A stretch of DNA of 30,689 nucleotides from Acidobacteriota bacterium (GCA_024640445.1 JAHEEZ010000006.1:1-30689), one strand, 5' to 3'; positions 7,908 to 15,302 are shown, numbered from the stretch's first letter. Notes: generated by a model not told the origin, from the sequence alone. Program-made: numbers and translations.

Positions 7908-8762
7908 TTGAACGAACCTATGAACGAAATCACCGGTGCGGAAAGCACAGAGGAATCGGTTCCAGAGACTGTTCACCATTATTCGCCTAACGATCCGCCA
8001 TGGAATTCTATCGTGGCATTTCTTTTCTGGATCTTCAGCGTCTTGATGATCACCATCGTGCCGGTGCTTTTCCTGCTCCCATACCTCGGACCGGAGGGTT
8101 TCCGGAAACCGGATTCGAAGGCGTTCGAAAACTCGCTATACAGTGATCCGACCGCGGTTCTTGTCGCCCTGGGAGGTACGTTCGGCGCGCATGTGATCAC
8201 TTTGATCGCCGCCTGGTTCGTCGTGACCCGTTTGAACAAGTATTCATTCCGCGAAATGCTCGGATGGAAGTGGGGAGGATTCAAGATATGGCACGGAGTT
8301 TTGATCTTCGCTGCGGTATACGGAGTCGCTATCGGATTGAACCAGCTAATCGGAAGCCAGGACAACGATATGCTGAAGATCCTTCGAAGCTCGAGGGGTG
8401 CGGTGATCGCAGTCGCTATAATCGCGACCCTGTCTGCGCCTCTGGTCGAAGAGATCGTTTACAGAGGAATTCTTTACTCTGCCTTCCAAAGAACGTTTAA
8501 TGTTCCGATCGCCGTTTCAGCAGTGACCCTGATCTTCGCATTGGTTCACGTAGCGCAGTATTATCCCGACTACGGGACTATTCTTGCCATACTTCTCCTA
8601 AGCCTGATACTCACGATGATCCGAGCCAAAACCGACAACCTTCTCCCGTGTATCCTCTTCCACTTTGTGTTCAATGGCTTTCAGTCAGTGCTCTTGATAC
8701 TTCAGCCTTATCTTCCGGACGCTGTCGATCCTGCAAAAGCCCAGTCTTTCTTCTTTAGATAG
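7908..8762 (+). CDS. CPBP (CAAX/Abi) family intramembrane glutamic protease
   Basis: A polytopic membrane protein with about six to eight hydrophobic segments. It shows the three CPBP motifs in order: EEIVYRG (Glu181, Glu182, Arg186), FALVHVAQ (His214) and FHFVFNG (His252, Asn256). These are the catalytic residues of the Rce1/CPBP family; bacterial members act in bacteriocin immunity, sorting or unknown processing. The start at 7908 is TTG, with an AGGT ribosome-binding site 8 nt upstream; the ATG at 7920 lacks one and would lose four residues (the N-terminus repeats MNEPMNE). The gene stands alone, divergent from kdsB and closed by a hairpin at 8773-8794. Substrate cannot be inferred. Confidence 0.9.
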   Translation: MNEPMNEITGAESTEESVPETVHHYSPNDPPWNSIVAFLFWIFSVLMITIVPVLFLLPYLGPEGFRKPDSKAFENSLYSDPTAVLVALGGTFGAHVITLIAAWFVVTRLNKYSFREMLGWKWGGFKIWHGVLIFAAVYGVAIGLNQLIGSQDNDMLKILRSSRGAVIAVAIIATLSAPLVEEIVYRGILYSAFQRTFNVPIAVSAVTLIFALVHVAQYYPDYGTILAILLLSLILTMIRAKTDNLLPCILFHFVFNGFQSVLLILQPYLPDAVDPAKAQSFFFR

Positions 8763-8770
8763 AGACACAA

Positions 8771-8796
8771 AAAAGGCGGCCTCTCGGCCGCCTTCA
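8771..8796 (-). terminator. Bidirectional hairpin terminator between convergent genes
   Basis: A 9-bp perfect stem (AAGGCGGCC 8773-8781 with 8786-8794) and 4-nt loop lie between the stops of the CPBP gene (plus) and the FecR-domain gene (minus). The minus strand has a run of six T after the stem, so it acts best for the FecR gene; the plus-strand tail (CTTCATC) is weak. Confidence 0.8.
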
Positions 8797-8818
8797 TCAA
8801 ATCTGACCAGGAATTCCG

Positions 8819-10003
8819 TTAGTTGTCTTTTCCTTTCGTACGGGTCGTCGAGCTCTTTGTAGTCTGCTGCGAACTCGTCGACTTGGTCGACCCAGATCCT
8901 GAAGATCTGGACCCGGTATCAAAAGTGGGACGTATACCCGGTGTTCCGACTATCACCGGCCAATCCCTTTTGACTTCGCGGTTCTGCTCCATCCTTTGGA
9001 AAGGCGGCGTCCTGTTTCGGTTTGCGCGCTCGATATTGGCCTGGGGAATCTGAGGACTCGTCGTCCCGGTGGATCCGCCTCCGGTAGACTTTCCTCCGCC
9101 GCCGACAATACCCCTGTATGGCCGGTAATAGAAGTAAGCGGGATCGTAACAGATCTGCGTACTTGTCCTGAGGCCGTATCCGTAGGGTGATCTCCAACCA
9201 TATCCAAACGGGAGGAAACTGTAAACGCTGTACCTTCTGCTGTAAACCCAAAGACCCATCGAGCTGTAGCAATCCCAGGCGTCCGCCCTGAATCCGCGAA
9301 GCAGCGAATCCGATAGTACCCTTCGCTGAAGCTTTTTGTTCGCCTTTGCGATCAACTCAGCGCGGTCCTTACTCCACGATTCGAACTCGTCCTTATTTCC
9401 GCGGTCGAATTTCGCAACCTCAACATCGCTTCCGTCGAACGTTGCGTAGCGACCCTTCTTCAGAGCCTCATCGTTATCAGCGGACGTCTCGGCTCGGCCA
9501 TTCCATACTTCAAGTCTGGCAACGCCGTTCTCGTCCACATCTACTCGGTATACTCCGGTCTTCACCAAATAAAGTTCGGTCTTGGGGGTGTTTACTGTGA
9601 CCTTGAAATCATCGCTTGCAAAAACCTCAAAAATAGCGCTTCCCCTGAGCACCTTCAGTCTCAGGTCGTCCAGCGTCGTAGTCGCGAGTTCCACCTTTGA
9701 ATTGCGGTCAAGTCGCGCGTACGAACCCGGATTCAGCAAGATCTCGACCCTTCCAGCGCCCGAGGTCTCCACCACATCCCCGGAATCAAGCTCATCCCCC
9801 TTTACAACCAGCCCGCTTCTACCGTCCGCTCTTCTAACACTCGCAGATCCTTCGACGAAGTTAATCCCTCCGGCCTTCGCTGAGATTACATATACATCCC
9901 CGGCGGCTGAAGACAACGTCTTGCTGTCCTGAGCGAAAGCCGGAACGATCAGCGCGAGTGCCAAACTAATGATTCCCAAGAAAGGGACCGTTCTTTGTCT
10001 CAT
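8819..10003 (-). CDS. Exported FecR-domain protein with Tyr/Gly-rich and Ser/Thr-rich tail
   Basis: 394 aa. A clear signal peptide (1-24, AFA-QD) precedes a beta-rich FecR-like region (about 45-190) with GDELDSGDVVETSGAGRVEILLNPGS-type sequence, typical of FecR/PF04773 domains in secreted acidobacterial proteins. Residues ~195-240 are a charged helix. The C-terminal third is unusual: an aromatic stretch rich in Tyr, Trp and Phe (YGWRSPYGYG, YFYYRPY), then Gly-, Asn/Arg- and Ser/Thr/Lys-rich low-complexity segments. No TM helix follows, so the anti-sigma arrangement of true FecR is not supported; a surface or periplasmic structural role is more likely. The ATG at 10003 has AGAGGAG 6-8 nt upstream. 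No sigma/receptor genes are adjacent. Confidence 0.85.
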   Translation of the reverse strand: MRQRTVPFLGIISLALALIVPAFAQDSKTLSSAAGDVYVISAKAGGINFVEGSASVRRADGRSGLVVKGDELDSGDVVETSGAGRVEILLNPGSYARLDRNSKVELATTTLDDLRLKVLRGSAIFEVFASDDFKVTVNTPKTELYLVKTGVYRVDVDENGVARLEVWNGRAETSADNDEALKKGRYATFDGSDVEVAKFDRGNKDEFESWSKDRAELIAKANKKLQRRVLSDSLLRGFRADAWDCYSSMGLWVYSRRYSVYSFLPFGYGWRSPYGYGLRTSTQICYDPAYFYYRPYRGIVGGGGKSTGGGSTGTTSPQIPQANIERANRNRTPPFQRMEQNREVKRDWPVIVGTPGIRPTFDTGSRSSGSGSTKSTSSQQTTKSSTTRTKGKDN

Positions 10004-10050
10004 AGAATTCTCCTCTTAAATTTTACTTTTGCGGGGAAAGCGATACCAAA

Positions 10051-10078
10051 AATATAGTTGAACGGATTCTATAATCAA
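10051..10078 (-). promoter_or_regulatory. Putative promoter of the FecR-domain gene
   Basis: On the minus strand TTGATT (10073-10078) and TATATT (10051-10056) are separated by 16 nt, giving a leader of about 40 nt with a strong ribosome-binding site. Confidence 0.5.
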
Positions 10079-10290
10079 ACAAGGGTTCTGGGCAAACTTA
10101 ATTTCTTTCAAGGCGCGCTGCCTGGAGAGACGTTCATACCTGTTTCATATCGTTCCATTCGTTTGCTTAGTACACATCTGACCAACAATAGTTGCCATCG
10201 GGAAATCAAGGAACAACCTTTGAAGGTGCGTGTCAATCATAGGTTTGCGCCAGGCGGGGGTCATTTCCTCACGCGCCGCGGCCCAACATA

Positions 10291-10548
10291 ATGGCAACAT
10301 ATAATGATCCAGTACAATGTTTCGCACCACTCGAAGTGATAGAGCGGCTGCTCGAAATAAGAAAGGAACTTGGTTTCTCACAGACCGTTTACCTCCCAAG
10401 CTCAATCGAACTCGCCGACTCGCTGGATGCATATGGCTTCACGGGCTATGCTTTCAACCACGATTCGTCCGAGTTGAATTTTGGAGACTACCGAACGCCT
10501 CTGGTGCCGGGTGGGGAATACGACATCGGCTCAGCGACTGCTCACTGA
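10291..10548 (+). CDS. Small orphan protein of unknown function
   Basis: 85 aa, acidic, no signal peptide, TM helix or recognised motif. The sequence is of mixed, globular composition (an amphipathic stretch PLEVIERLLEIRKELGF, then aromatic/Asp-rich), unlike the Arg/Ser/Pro-rich shadow reading frames around it. The best support is a strong plus-strand terminator 23 nt after the stop (10572-10612), which no other gene explains. Against it: no Shine-Dalgarno sequence before the ATG, and no clear promoter in the 287-nt gap between it and the divergent FecR gene. It lies alone on the plus strand, facing the PP2C phosphatase gene tail to tail. Confidence 0.5.
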   Translation: MATYNDPVQCFAPLEVIERLLEIRKELGFSQTVYLPSSIELADSLDAYGFTGYAFNHDSSELNFGDYRTPLVPGGEYDIGSATAH

Positions 10549-10571
10549 GCAACAACTTCCAACAACTGAGG

Positions 10572-10612
10572 AACGCGGAAGGTCGGTCAAGCGCCGGCCC
10601 GCCGCGTTTTCT
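10572..10612 (+). terminator. Plus-strand terminator reaching the 3' end of the phosphatase gene
   Basis: A two-part stem: AACGCGG (10572-10578) pairs with CCGCGTT (10602-10608), and inside it GGTCGG (10581-10586) pairs with CCGGCC (10594-10599, one G-U). A TTTTCTCATTT tail follows on the plus strand. The minus strand has no T-run, so it belongs to a plus-strand transcript, presumably that of the 85-aa ORF. Confidence 0.7.
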
Positions 10613-11922
10613 CATTTCGCCTTGATAATGAACAGAGTGCCGTCGTCGTCCAGGAAATCAGTCTTCGTGAATTCTGTAAGCCCCTCCCTCACAAAATTGA
10701 TCATTTCGCGTGCAGGCAGATCGGCGCTTGCAAGGATACTCTGGGCAAACCGCTCTTTTCCGTACTGCTCGCCCGCCTCATTCTCGGTTTCGATGATTCC
10801 ATCGGTGTACAGTACCAGGACGTCTCCCTGCTCGAGCCTGATGAAATGCTGGTGGTAACGAGTATCCCGGAACATACCTAGTGGCAGGTCGCCATACTCG
10901 ACATAGCGGTATTCTCCGTTCCCCTTTGTGAGAAGGGGTGGATTATGACCTGCGTTGGAGTATACAAAAGTCCTGTTCGTGGAATCGAGAATCCCATATA
11001 TCGCGGTGATGAACTGGTGATCCTCCACCGAATCCCACAAGAGATTTCCGACTTTTAAGAAAGCTACTTGCGGGGCGTATCCGATCTGAACTCCGGCACG
11101 CAGTGACGCCCTCAGGAAGGCCATCAGGAGTGCGGCGGGGATCCCCTTTCCAACAGCGTCTGCGACGATGATAGCTACCTGATCATCGAAGATCCTGACC
11201 CAATCGTAATAATCCCCGGAAACCTCTTCTGTCGGAAAAATGTAGGCACTGATGTCAAAATCGGGAAAATCGGGATCCTTATCCGGAAGCAGCTCCAACT
11301 GGACCTCGCGGGCGATCTCGAGCTGCGCCTGGAGGCGCTTCTTTTCAACCAGCTGCTCATGAAGCCGGACCTTTTCGATGATTATCGCCACCTGCGATGA
11401 AAGCAGTTGGAGGATCGCCAAATCGTCCTCCTCGTAAGCATTCAAGTGGTCACTCTCCAGATCGAATACGCCGATGACCCTGTCATTCGAAACTATAGGC
11501 GCGACCATCTCCGACTTGGTACGCTTTCGCGCAGGAAAATATCGCTTGTCCGCGCTCACATCAGCGGAAATGAGCGGCTCGCCGGTTTGCGCGACGTGGC
11601 CTATGAAGCCTTCTCCGAGTTTCAAACGCGGCTCGACCAGATCAAAGCTGATGCGATACCCGCGAATCACCTTGGACTTGAATATGTACTGTTCTTCGCC
11701 TTCTCCACTAACCGCCTCCAGAAGATAAATTCCGGCGGCGTCGAATCGCACCAGTGACCCAAGAGTATCCATCACCAGTTTCAAGACTTCTTCAAGATCC
11801 AGCGACTGGGAGATGGTCTTGGTAATGTCGAGCAGCATACGAAGCTTGTCGACCACCGAAAGCTTGGGGTCCGGCGAAGAACTTGTGTGGATCCTTTCTA
11901 CGATCTGCTGCTCTTTTTTCAT
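10612..11922 (-). CDS. GAF-domain PP2C-type (RsbU/SpoIIE) serine phosphatase
   Basis: 436 aa, cytoplasmic. Residues ~25-185 form a GAF sensor domain (GFIGHVAQTGEPLI, APIVSNDRVIGVFDLES), then a short coiled-coil linker (185-210, LEIAREVQLELLP, the usual RsbU entry motif) and a PPM/SpoIIE phosphatase domain to the end. Metal-binding acids are in place: Asp237 (VSGDYYD), Asp255 (VADAVGKG), Asp374 (YTDGIIE) and the Asp425-427 group. Such enzymes dephosphorylate anti-anti-sigma factors of partner-switching pathways, but no STAS or HATPase partner gene is in this window, so the target is unknown. It follows the IrrE-like gene by 4 nt, so the two are surely cotranscribed. Confidence 0.93.
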   Translation of the reverse strand: MKKEQQIVERIHTSSSPDPKLSVVDKLRMLLDITKTISQSLDLEEVLKLVMDTLGSLVRFDAAGIYLLEAVSGEGEEQYIFKSKVIRGYRISFDLVEPRLKLGEGFIGHVAQTGEPLISADVSADKRYFPARKRTKSEMVAPIVSNDRVIGVFDLESDHLNAYEEDDLAILQLLSSQVAIIIEKVRLHEQLVEKKRLQAQLEIAREVQLELLPDKDPDFPDFDISAYIFPTEEVSGDYYDWVRIFDDQVAIIVADAVGKGIPAALLMAFLRASLRAGVQIGYAPQVAFLKVGNLLWDSVEDHQFITAIYGILDSTNRTFVYSNAGHNPPLLTKGNGEYRYVEYGDLPLGMFRDTRYHQHFIRLEQGDVLVLYTDGIIETENEAGEQYGKERFAQSILASADLPAREMINFVREGLTEFTKTDFLDDDGTLFIIKAK

Positions 11923-11926
11923 AATC

Positions 11927-12670
11927 CTAACGAGCCGAACTTGTCAGTTTCTTTCCGTCGCCCTGGATGGAAAGATAGTCCGGCCAGAGCCTTGATACCT
12001 TGATCCTGTATTCTACGAGAAGATGGCTGACCTCAAAGTGCCGGGCGATCTGCCTTGAGGTCATCTTTTCCGATACGAACCGCGTAAGAGCGGCATAAGG
12101 AACCAAGGCCGCGGCGCCCACCGAATATGCCTGTTCTTCTATCTGATGATCGTAGTCCCGGGCCTTTACTTCCCCATTGTCGCCCTTTTCCCTGAATGCA
12201 AGCCTGCTGGGTTTGTGACCGAAGAAGACGTGACATACTTCCTCCATCAGTGTGGCATTCTGCCGATTTCTTCCATGCGTCGGGTTCAGGATGATGAGCC
12301 TCCTTCCATCGGGAAGCGCTTGCGAACACGCACCGCCTGACCAGCTGTTCTTTCCTGCTCCCAGGAGCTGCCCAAGGGATTCTTGCGAAAGCAACTGACG
12401 AACGGCATCGAAATCGGCTACCAGGAGATTTGCGTATCTCGCAAGCTCGAAAGGATCGAGCTTCTGCTCCGGATGCCTGAGCCCTGCGAATTCACGGAGA
12501 CACGTCGCATACATTTCAAATATGCGACCCTTCTTTGTAGGGGGCAGTTTGGGGTCGGTCACTTGAACGGCAAAAAGATCGCCGGGTGAAAAGGTCCCGG
12601 AACCGGTTGTAAAACTTTCCGGCTCAGACTTCCTTGTATTCGGAATCCACGTCCTCAGAAGACAGAGCAA
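11927..12670 (-). CDS. ImmA/IrrE-like protein with altered zinc motif (EEVCH)
   Basis: 247 aa as read. The core resembles the ImmA/IrrE (COG2856) fold: a helix with LMEEVCHVFFGH (141-152), then an insertion, then HQIEEQAYSVGAAALVPYAAL, matching the family's third-ligand helix (ExEA..FA..LLmP), and a C-terminal wHTH-like stretch (SRQIARHFEVSHLLVEYRIK). The canonical HEXXH reads EEVCH (143-147): the first His is replaced by Glu. Family members cleave phage or stress repressors (ImmA, IrrE/PprI). Whether this one binds zinc is open. The reading frame starts with TTG at 12670, overlapping nuoI by 47 nt without a good ribosome-binding site; GTG at 12562 or ATG at 12514 are alternatives. Sits between nuoI and the PP2C gene. 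Confidence 0.75.
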   Translation of the reverse strand: MLCLLRTWIPNTRKSEPESFTTGSGTFSPGDLFAVQVTDPKLPPTKKGRIFEMYATCLREFAGLRHPEQKLDPFELARYANLLVADFDAVRQLLSQESLGQLLGAGKNSWSGGACSQALPDGRRLIILNPTHGRNRQNATLMEEVCHVFFGHKPSRLAFREKGDNGEVKARDYDHQIEEQAYSVGAAALVPYAALTRFVSEKMTSRQIARHFEVSHLLVEYRIKVSRLWPDYLSIQGDGKKLTSSAR

Positions 12671-13145
12671 CCCTGTAATTCTTTGATTGCTTCTGCTTCG
12701 TGATCAGCAGATCCTCCTTTGTCTTGAGCAGGTCAGCGCGGTTATAGACGGAGAGCTCAAAATTGTAGCCGTGGGTGATGGCGTCCTTGGGACATGCTTC
12801 GACGCAAAATCCGCAGAAAATGCATCTGCCGTAGTCGATATTGTAGACCTTGGCGTATCGCTCGTCCCTCCCCACCCTTTCGTCATACGGCCTGGGGTCG
12901 TCCACTGCTTCGATATAAATGCAGTCCGAAGGGCATGCGGCCGCGCACAGATAACAGGCGACGCATTTTTCTTTTCCGTTCTCATCGACGTGAAGCAAGT
13001 GCTGGCCCCTGTACCTGGGCTGGACCGTAACCGGCTCGTCCGGATACTGAACGGTCCATTTCTCTTTCGGGATCTGGGAAATCGTGGTCTTCATTCCAAG
13101 AACCACGGCCTTTGCTGACTGCAGAACGTCTGTGATGATTGACAT
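12624..13145 (-). CDS. nuoI: NADH-quinone oxidoreductase subunit I (two 4Fe-4S clusters)
   Basis: NuoI carries iron-sulphur clusters N6a and N6b in the peripheral arm of respiratory complex I. Two complete 4Fe-4S motifs are present: C61-x2-C64-x2-C67-x3-C71 (CVACYLCAAAC) and C108-x2-C111-x2-C114-x3-C118 (CIFCGFCVEAC), each followed by Pro. N-terminal KEKWTVQYPDEPVTVQPRYRGQHLL and the ERYAKVYNIDYGRC linker are typical of NuoI. Length 173 aa is normal. The ATG at 13145 has a GAGGGG ribosome-binding site. No other nuo gene is adjacent: downstream lie the IrrE-like and phosphatase genes, upstream a zinc-ribbon protein. So either complex I genes are scattered here or this is a nuoI paralogue serving another ferredoxin-like role; the strong NuoI signature favours the former. 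Confidence 0.93.
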   Translation of the reverse strand: MSIITDVLQSAKAVVLGMKTTISQIPKEKWTVQYPDEPVTVQPRYRGQHLLHVDENGKEKCVACYLCAAACPSDCIYIEAVDDPRPYDERVGRDERYAKVYNIDYGRCIFCGFCVEACPKDAITHGYNFELSVYNRADLLKTKEDLLITKQKQSKNYRVALSSEDVDSEYKEV

Positions 13146-13174
13146 AGGTCCCCTCGGTCGGTGAATTAAACAGG

Positions 13175-13205
13175 ATTATATCGTAACAAGCCCGCCCCTA
13201 TGCAA
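13175..13205 (-). promoter_or_regulatory. Putative promoter of the nuoI-irrE-rsbU unit
   Basis: On the minus strand a perfect TATAAT (13175-13180) lies 30 nt before the nuoI start, with a weak TTGCAT 19 nt upstream (13200-13205). The leader would be only ~23 nt and holds the GAGGGG ribosome-binding site. Confidence 0.6.
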
Positions 13206-13218
13206 ACAGGAGCGGGCT
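13189..13218 (-). terminator. Hairpin after the zinc-ribbon gene (weak terminator)
   Basis: An 11-bp stem with one mismatch (13189-13199 with 13208-13218, 8-nt loop), GC-rich, starts 27 nt after the stop at 13245. The following minus-strand tail TTGTTACG is poor in T, so termination may be partial. It overlaps the nuoI promoter region. Confidence 0.5.
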
Positions 13219-13244
13219 AAAAATGCATTTACGGAGAATTCAAC

Positions 13245-14276
13245 CTAGAAATTTGAAAGTAGTTGGGCAAAAACTCCGAAAAAGAGCTGGATGACCACGA
13301 TGGCGATAAACAGTAAAGTCCCTACCACCCCAAGGATCATTCCGATCAGAGCCATCGTACCGCCTCCGTAATTCTCAGGATCTGAATTCGCCTTGCCCCG
13401 GGCCATGTAGCCGGTAATGATCGCGCCGGGTCCGGTAAGGATCGACACGCAACAAAGCATGCTGAGAATTCCAAGACCAAGCGACACATAACCCATCGTC
13501 TGGTTCGGGGAGGCAGATGAAAGCTCCGAGCTTGCGGACTGAATCTCTTCTCCCATCGAGATCACCGGTAAAGCCGGCTCAACATCGCCGATCTCAACTT
13601 CCGGCTCTTCAACGTCAGAAAAATCAGACGGGAGAGAACCGGAGTCGACAGGTGCGGAGGCCAGTACCGGTTCCGGCGATACCTCTGGTTCCGGTTCAAC
13701 AGAACTCTCCGGAGATTCGAAAGGAGGGGTACTCGGAGGCGCAAAGCCCGGAGGCATCGATTCGTCGAACGGAGAAGGGATCGGAGCGGAAGGCCTCTCT
13801 TCCACGGGCGGCGGAGTAAACGCCGGTGCTTCAGGAACCGGCGCAGGCTCTTCAGCCGTGGTAGTCGGCTCAGCAAACGATGACTCATCGGGAGCCTCGA
13901 GTGGCTCGGCCTGAACAGGCGCCTCCTCTTCTTCAGGGATCTCGATCTCAATATTTCCAGCAGTCTGACCGCTCACAACCATAGTCGCCATCGGGTCGAC
14001 TGGCGTGGCCGGCACTTCAAGAACGTCTTCTTCTTTCGGTTCCGGCATCTTGCTGCCCGCAACCATGGTCGCGTAAGGATCCACTTCCGGTTCGGGTTCA
14101 GGTTCCGGCTTCTTTTCTTCAGGAGGAATTGGAAGATCCGCCTTGCTCGCGACGGTCGTCTTGTATGGATCCGCTTCCGGAATATCCTCAGCGACCGCAA
14201 CCAAAGGCGTACCGTCCACCTGACAGAACTTTAATGAATCATCGTATGTCTTCTGGCAATTCGGGCATTTTTTCAT
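13245..14276 (-). CDS. Zinc-ribbon membrane protein with long acidic Pro-rich linker
   Basis: 343 aa from the ATG at 14276, which has AGGAAG upstream; a start 21 codons earlier adds a non-homologous tail and is not preferred. Order: N-terminal zinc ribbon (MKKCPNCQKTYDDSLKFCQVDG; C4, C7, C18 visible), a ~240-residue linker dominated by Pro, Glu, Ala and Ser, then two membrane helices (about 262-290 and 308-335) with the DUF4190-like text GYVSLGLGIL...GPGAIITGYMARGKANSDPENYGG. The linker carries three copies of D-P-x-x-T-x-V (DPYKTTV 36-42, DPYATMV 66-72, DPMATMV 94-100). Topology predicts ribbon and linker in the cytoplasm. Role unknown; the Thr motifs may be phosphorylation/FHA sites, an inference. 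Separated from ndk by ~80 nt, possibly in its transcript. Confidence 0.8.
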   Translation of the reverse strand: MKKCPNCQKTYDDSLKFCQVDGTPLVAVAEDIPEADPYKTTVASKADLPIPPEEKKPEPEPEPEVDPYATMVAGSKMPEPKEEDVLEVPATPVDPMATMVVSGQTAGNIEIEIPEEEEAPVQAEPLEAPDESSFAEPTTTAEEPAPVPEAPAFTPPPVEERPSAPIPSPFDESMPPGFAPPSTPPFESPESSVEPEPEVSPEPVLASAPVDSGSLPSDFSDVEEPEVEIGDVEPALPVISMGEEIQSASSELSSASPNQTMGYVSLGLGILSMLCCVSILTGPGAIITGYMARGKANSDPENYGGGTMALIGMILGVVGTLLFIAIVVIQLFFGVFAQLLSNF

Positions 14277-14356
14277 TGTCGTGTTCTTCCTGAAGAAAAT
14301 AATGAAAGGCAGACAACGGGCGTGGCCCGCTATCTGCAAAGTTTATAGCCTGTCGA

Positions 14357-14773
14357 TTAGACTAATTCAAGTTTACTGAAGAAATAAGCGATCTCGATCG
14401 CCGCGTTCTCGTCCGAATCCGATCCGTGGACGGCATTTTCACCGATCGATGATGCGAATTCCTTCCGCAAAGTGCCCTCATCGGCTTCCGCGGGGTTTGT
14501 CGCGCCCATCAGCTTTCGCCATTCCGGAACAGCATTCTCTTTCTCCAAAGCAAGAACGACACAGGGACCGCTGGACATGAACTCTGTCAACTCGTCGTAG
14601 AAAGGTTTTCCGCGATGGACCTCATAAAATCCTTCCGCTTGCTTGCGGGTCTGGTGGATGAGTTTCATTCCACGGATCTTGAACCCGTTGTTGAGGATCC
14701 TCTGAATGATGCTTCCCTGGACGCCTTTCTTAACAGCATCCGGTTTGATAATTCCAAATGTTAAGTTGCTCAT
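14357..14773 (-). CDS. ndk: Nucleoside diphosphate kinase
   Basis: Ndk transfers the gamma phosphate of ATP to other (d)NDPs through a phosphohistidine. The 138-aa sequence is full length: TFGIIKPDAVKKG at the N-terminus, the Kpn-loop region, HRGKPFYDELTEFMSSGP, and the active-site signature NAVHGSDS with His116, followed by the conserved Glu-rich ENAAIEIAYFF. The ATG at 14773 has no clear Shine-Dalgarno sequence; instead a GC-rich hairpin (14787-14804) ends 14 nt upstream of the start codon. It lies 51 nt after the thioesterase gene and is likely part of the minus-strand run beginning at sucD. Confidence 0.97.
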   Translation of the reverse strand: MSNLTFGIIKPDAVKKGVQGSIIQRILNNGFKIRGMKLIHQTRKQAEGFYEVHRGKPFYDELTEFMSSGPCVVLALEKENAVPEWRKLMGATNPAEADEGTLRKEFASSIGENAVHGSDSDENAAIEIAYFFSKLELV

Positions 14774-14786
14774 TTTATATATGATC

Positions 14787-14804
14787 CCGGCCCGGTCCGG
14801 CCGG
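14787..14804 (-). promoter_or_regulatory. GC-rich hairpin directly before ndk
   Basis: CCGGCC/GGCCGG arms (14787-14792 with 14799-14804) with a 6-nt loop, between the thioesterase stop and the ndk start. There is no T-run, so it is not a standard terminator; it could affect ndk translation or protect the mRNA end. Confidence 0.4.
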
Positions 14805-14824
14805 CAGTTTTCCTCTTTTATTTA

Positions 14825-15229
14825 TTAAATCTCGCGAAGATCTTTATCCGAAAGCAGGCCCTCGATCTCTTCGCTGATTCGAGTCGGCCTCATGTTTACT
14901 TTGTCGAAAAGGCACCAGACTGTTCTCGACTCCGCGAGTACATCTCCGCCTCTTCTTATTTCCGTATGACGGTCCCACATGATCCTTGTACGATCTCCGA
15001 CCCAGGTGTGTACCGTGATCTCGTCACCTTCAAAAGCCTGGCGTTTGTAGTCGATCTCGTGCCTTGTAACCACCCAACTGTACTTTTCCCGGATCTCGCC
15101 ACTCGCAACTTCAAGCCAGTGCGCTATCGCGACGTCCTGAACCCAACGAAGGTATGTGACATTGTTGACGTGTCCCTGGGAGTCAATGTCAGATCCCTCT
15201 ACCGTCAATGTATGCGAAAACTCTCTCAA
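14825..15229 (-). CDS. Acyl-CoA thioesterase of the 4HBT (YbgC-like) hotdog family
   Basis: 134 aa, a single hotdog domain. The catalytic signature SDIDSQGHVNNVTYLRWVQ is near the start, with the Asp16 nucleophile/base and HVNN turn of the 4-hydroxybenzoyl-CoA thioesterase/YbgC group, then the beta strands ending in TVWCLFDKVNMRPTRI. Members hydrolyse acyl-CoA or acyl-ACP thioesters; the substrate here cannot be told. The only start codon in frame after an upstream TAA is TTG at 15229, without a clear ribosome-binding site. Lies between the exported protein gene (74 nt upstream) and ndk. Confidence 0.9.
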   Translation of the reverse strand: MREFSHTLTVEGSDIDSQGHVNNVTYLRWVQDVAIAHWLEVASGEIREKYSWVVTRHEIDYKRQAFEGDEITVHTWVGDRTRIMWDRHTEIRRGGDVLAESRTVWCLFDKVNMRPTRISEEIEGLLSDKDLREI

Positions 15230-15302
15230 ATCAGCTTTGCTCGGCGGCGATTGAAATCCAACATCTGGCGCTTATACGCCCCGGATGGGCGCAACTGAGT
15301 AT

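Noticed and set aside
8819..10003. FecR anti-sigma factor of an iron-uptake system
   Set aside because: It has a cleavable signal peptide, no membrane helix after the domain, and no sigma factor or TonB receptor gene nearby.
10145..10432. 95-aa minus frame in the FecR-phosphatase gap
   Set aside because: No ribosome-binding site, no domain, overlaps the better plus-strand ORF and its terminator direction contradicts it.
13562..13951. Arg/Leu-rich minus frame inside the zinc-ribbon gene
   Set aside because: Frame-shifted reading of the Pro/Glu-rich linker; no start signal and extreme composition.
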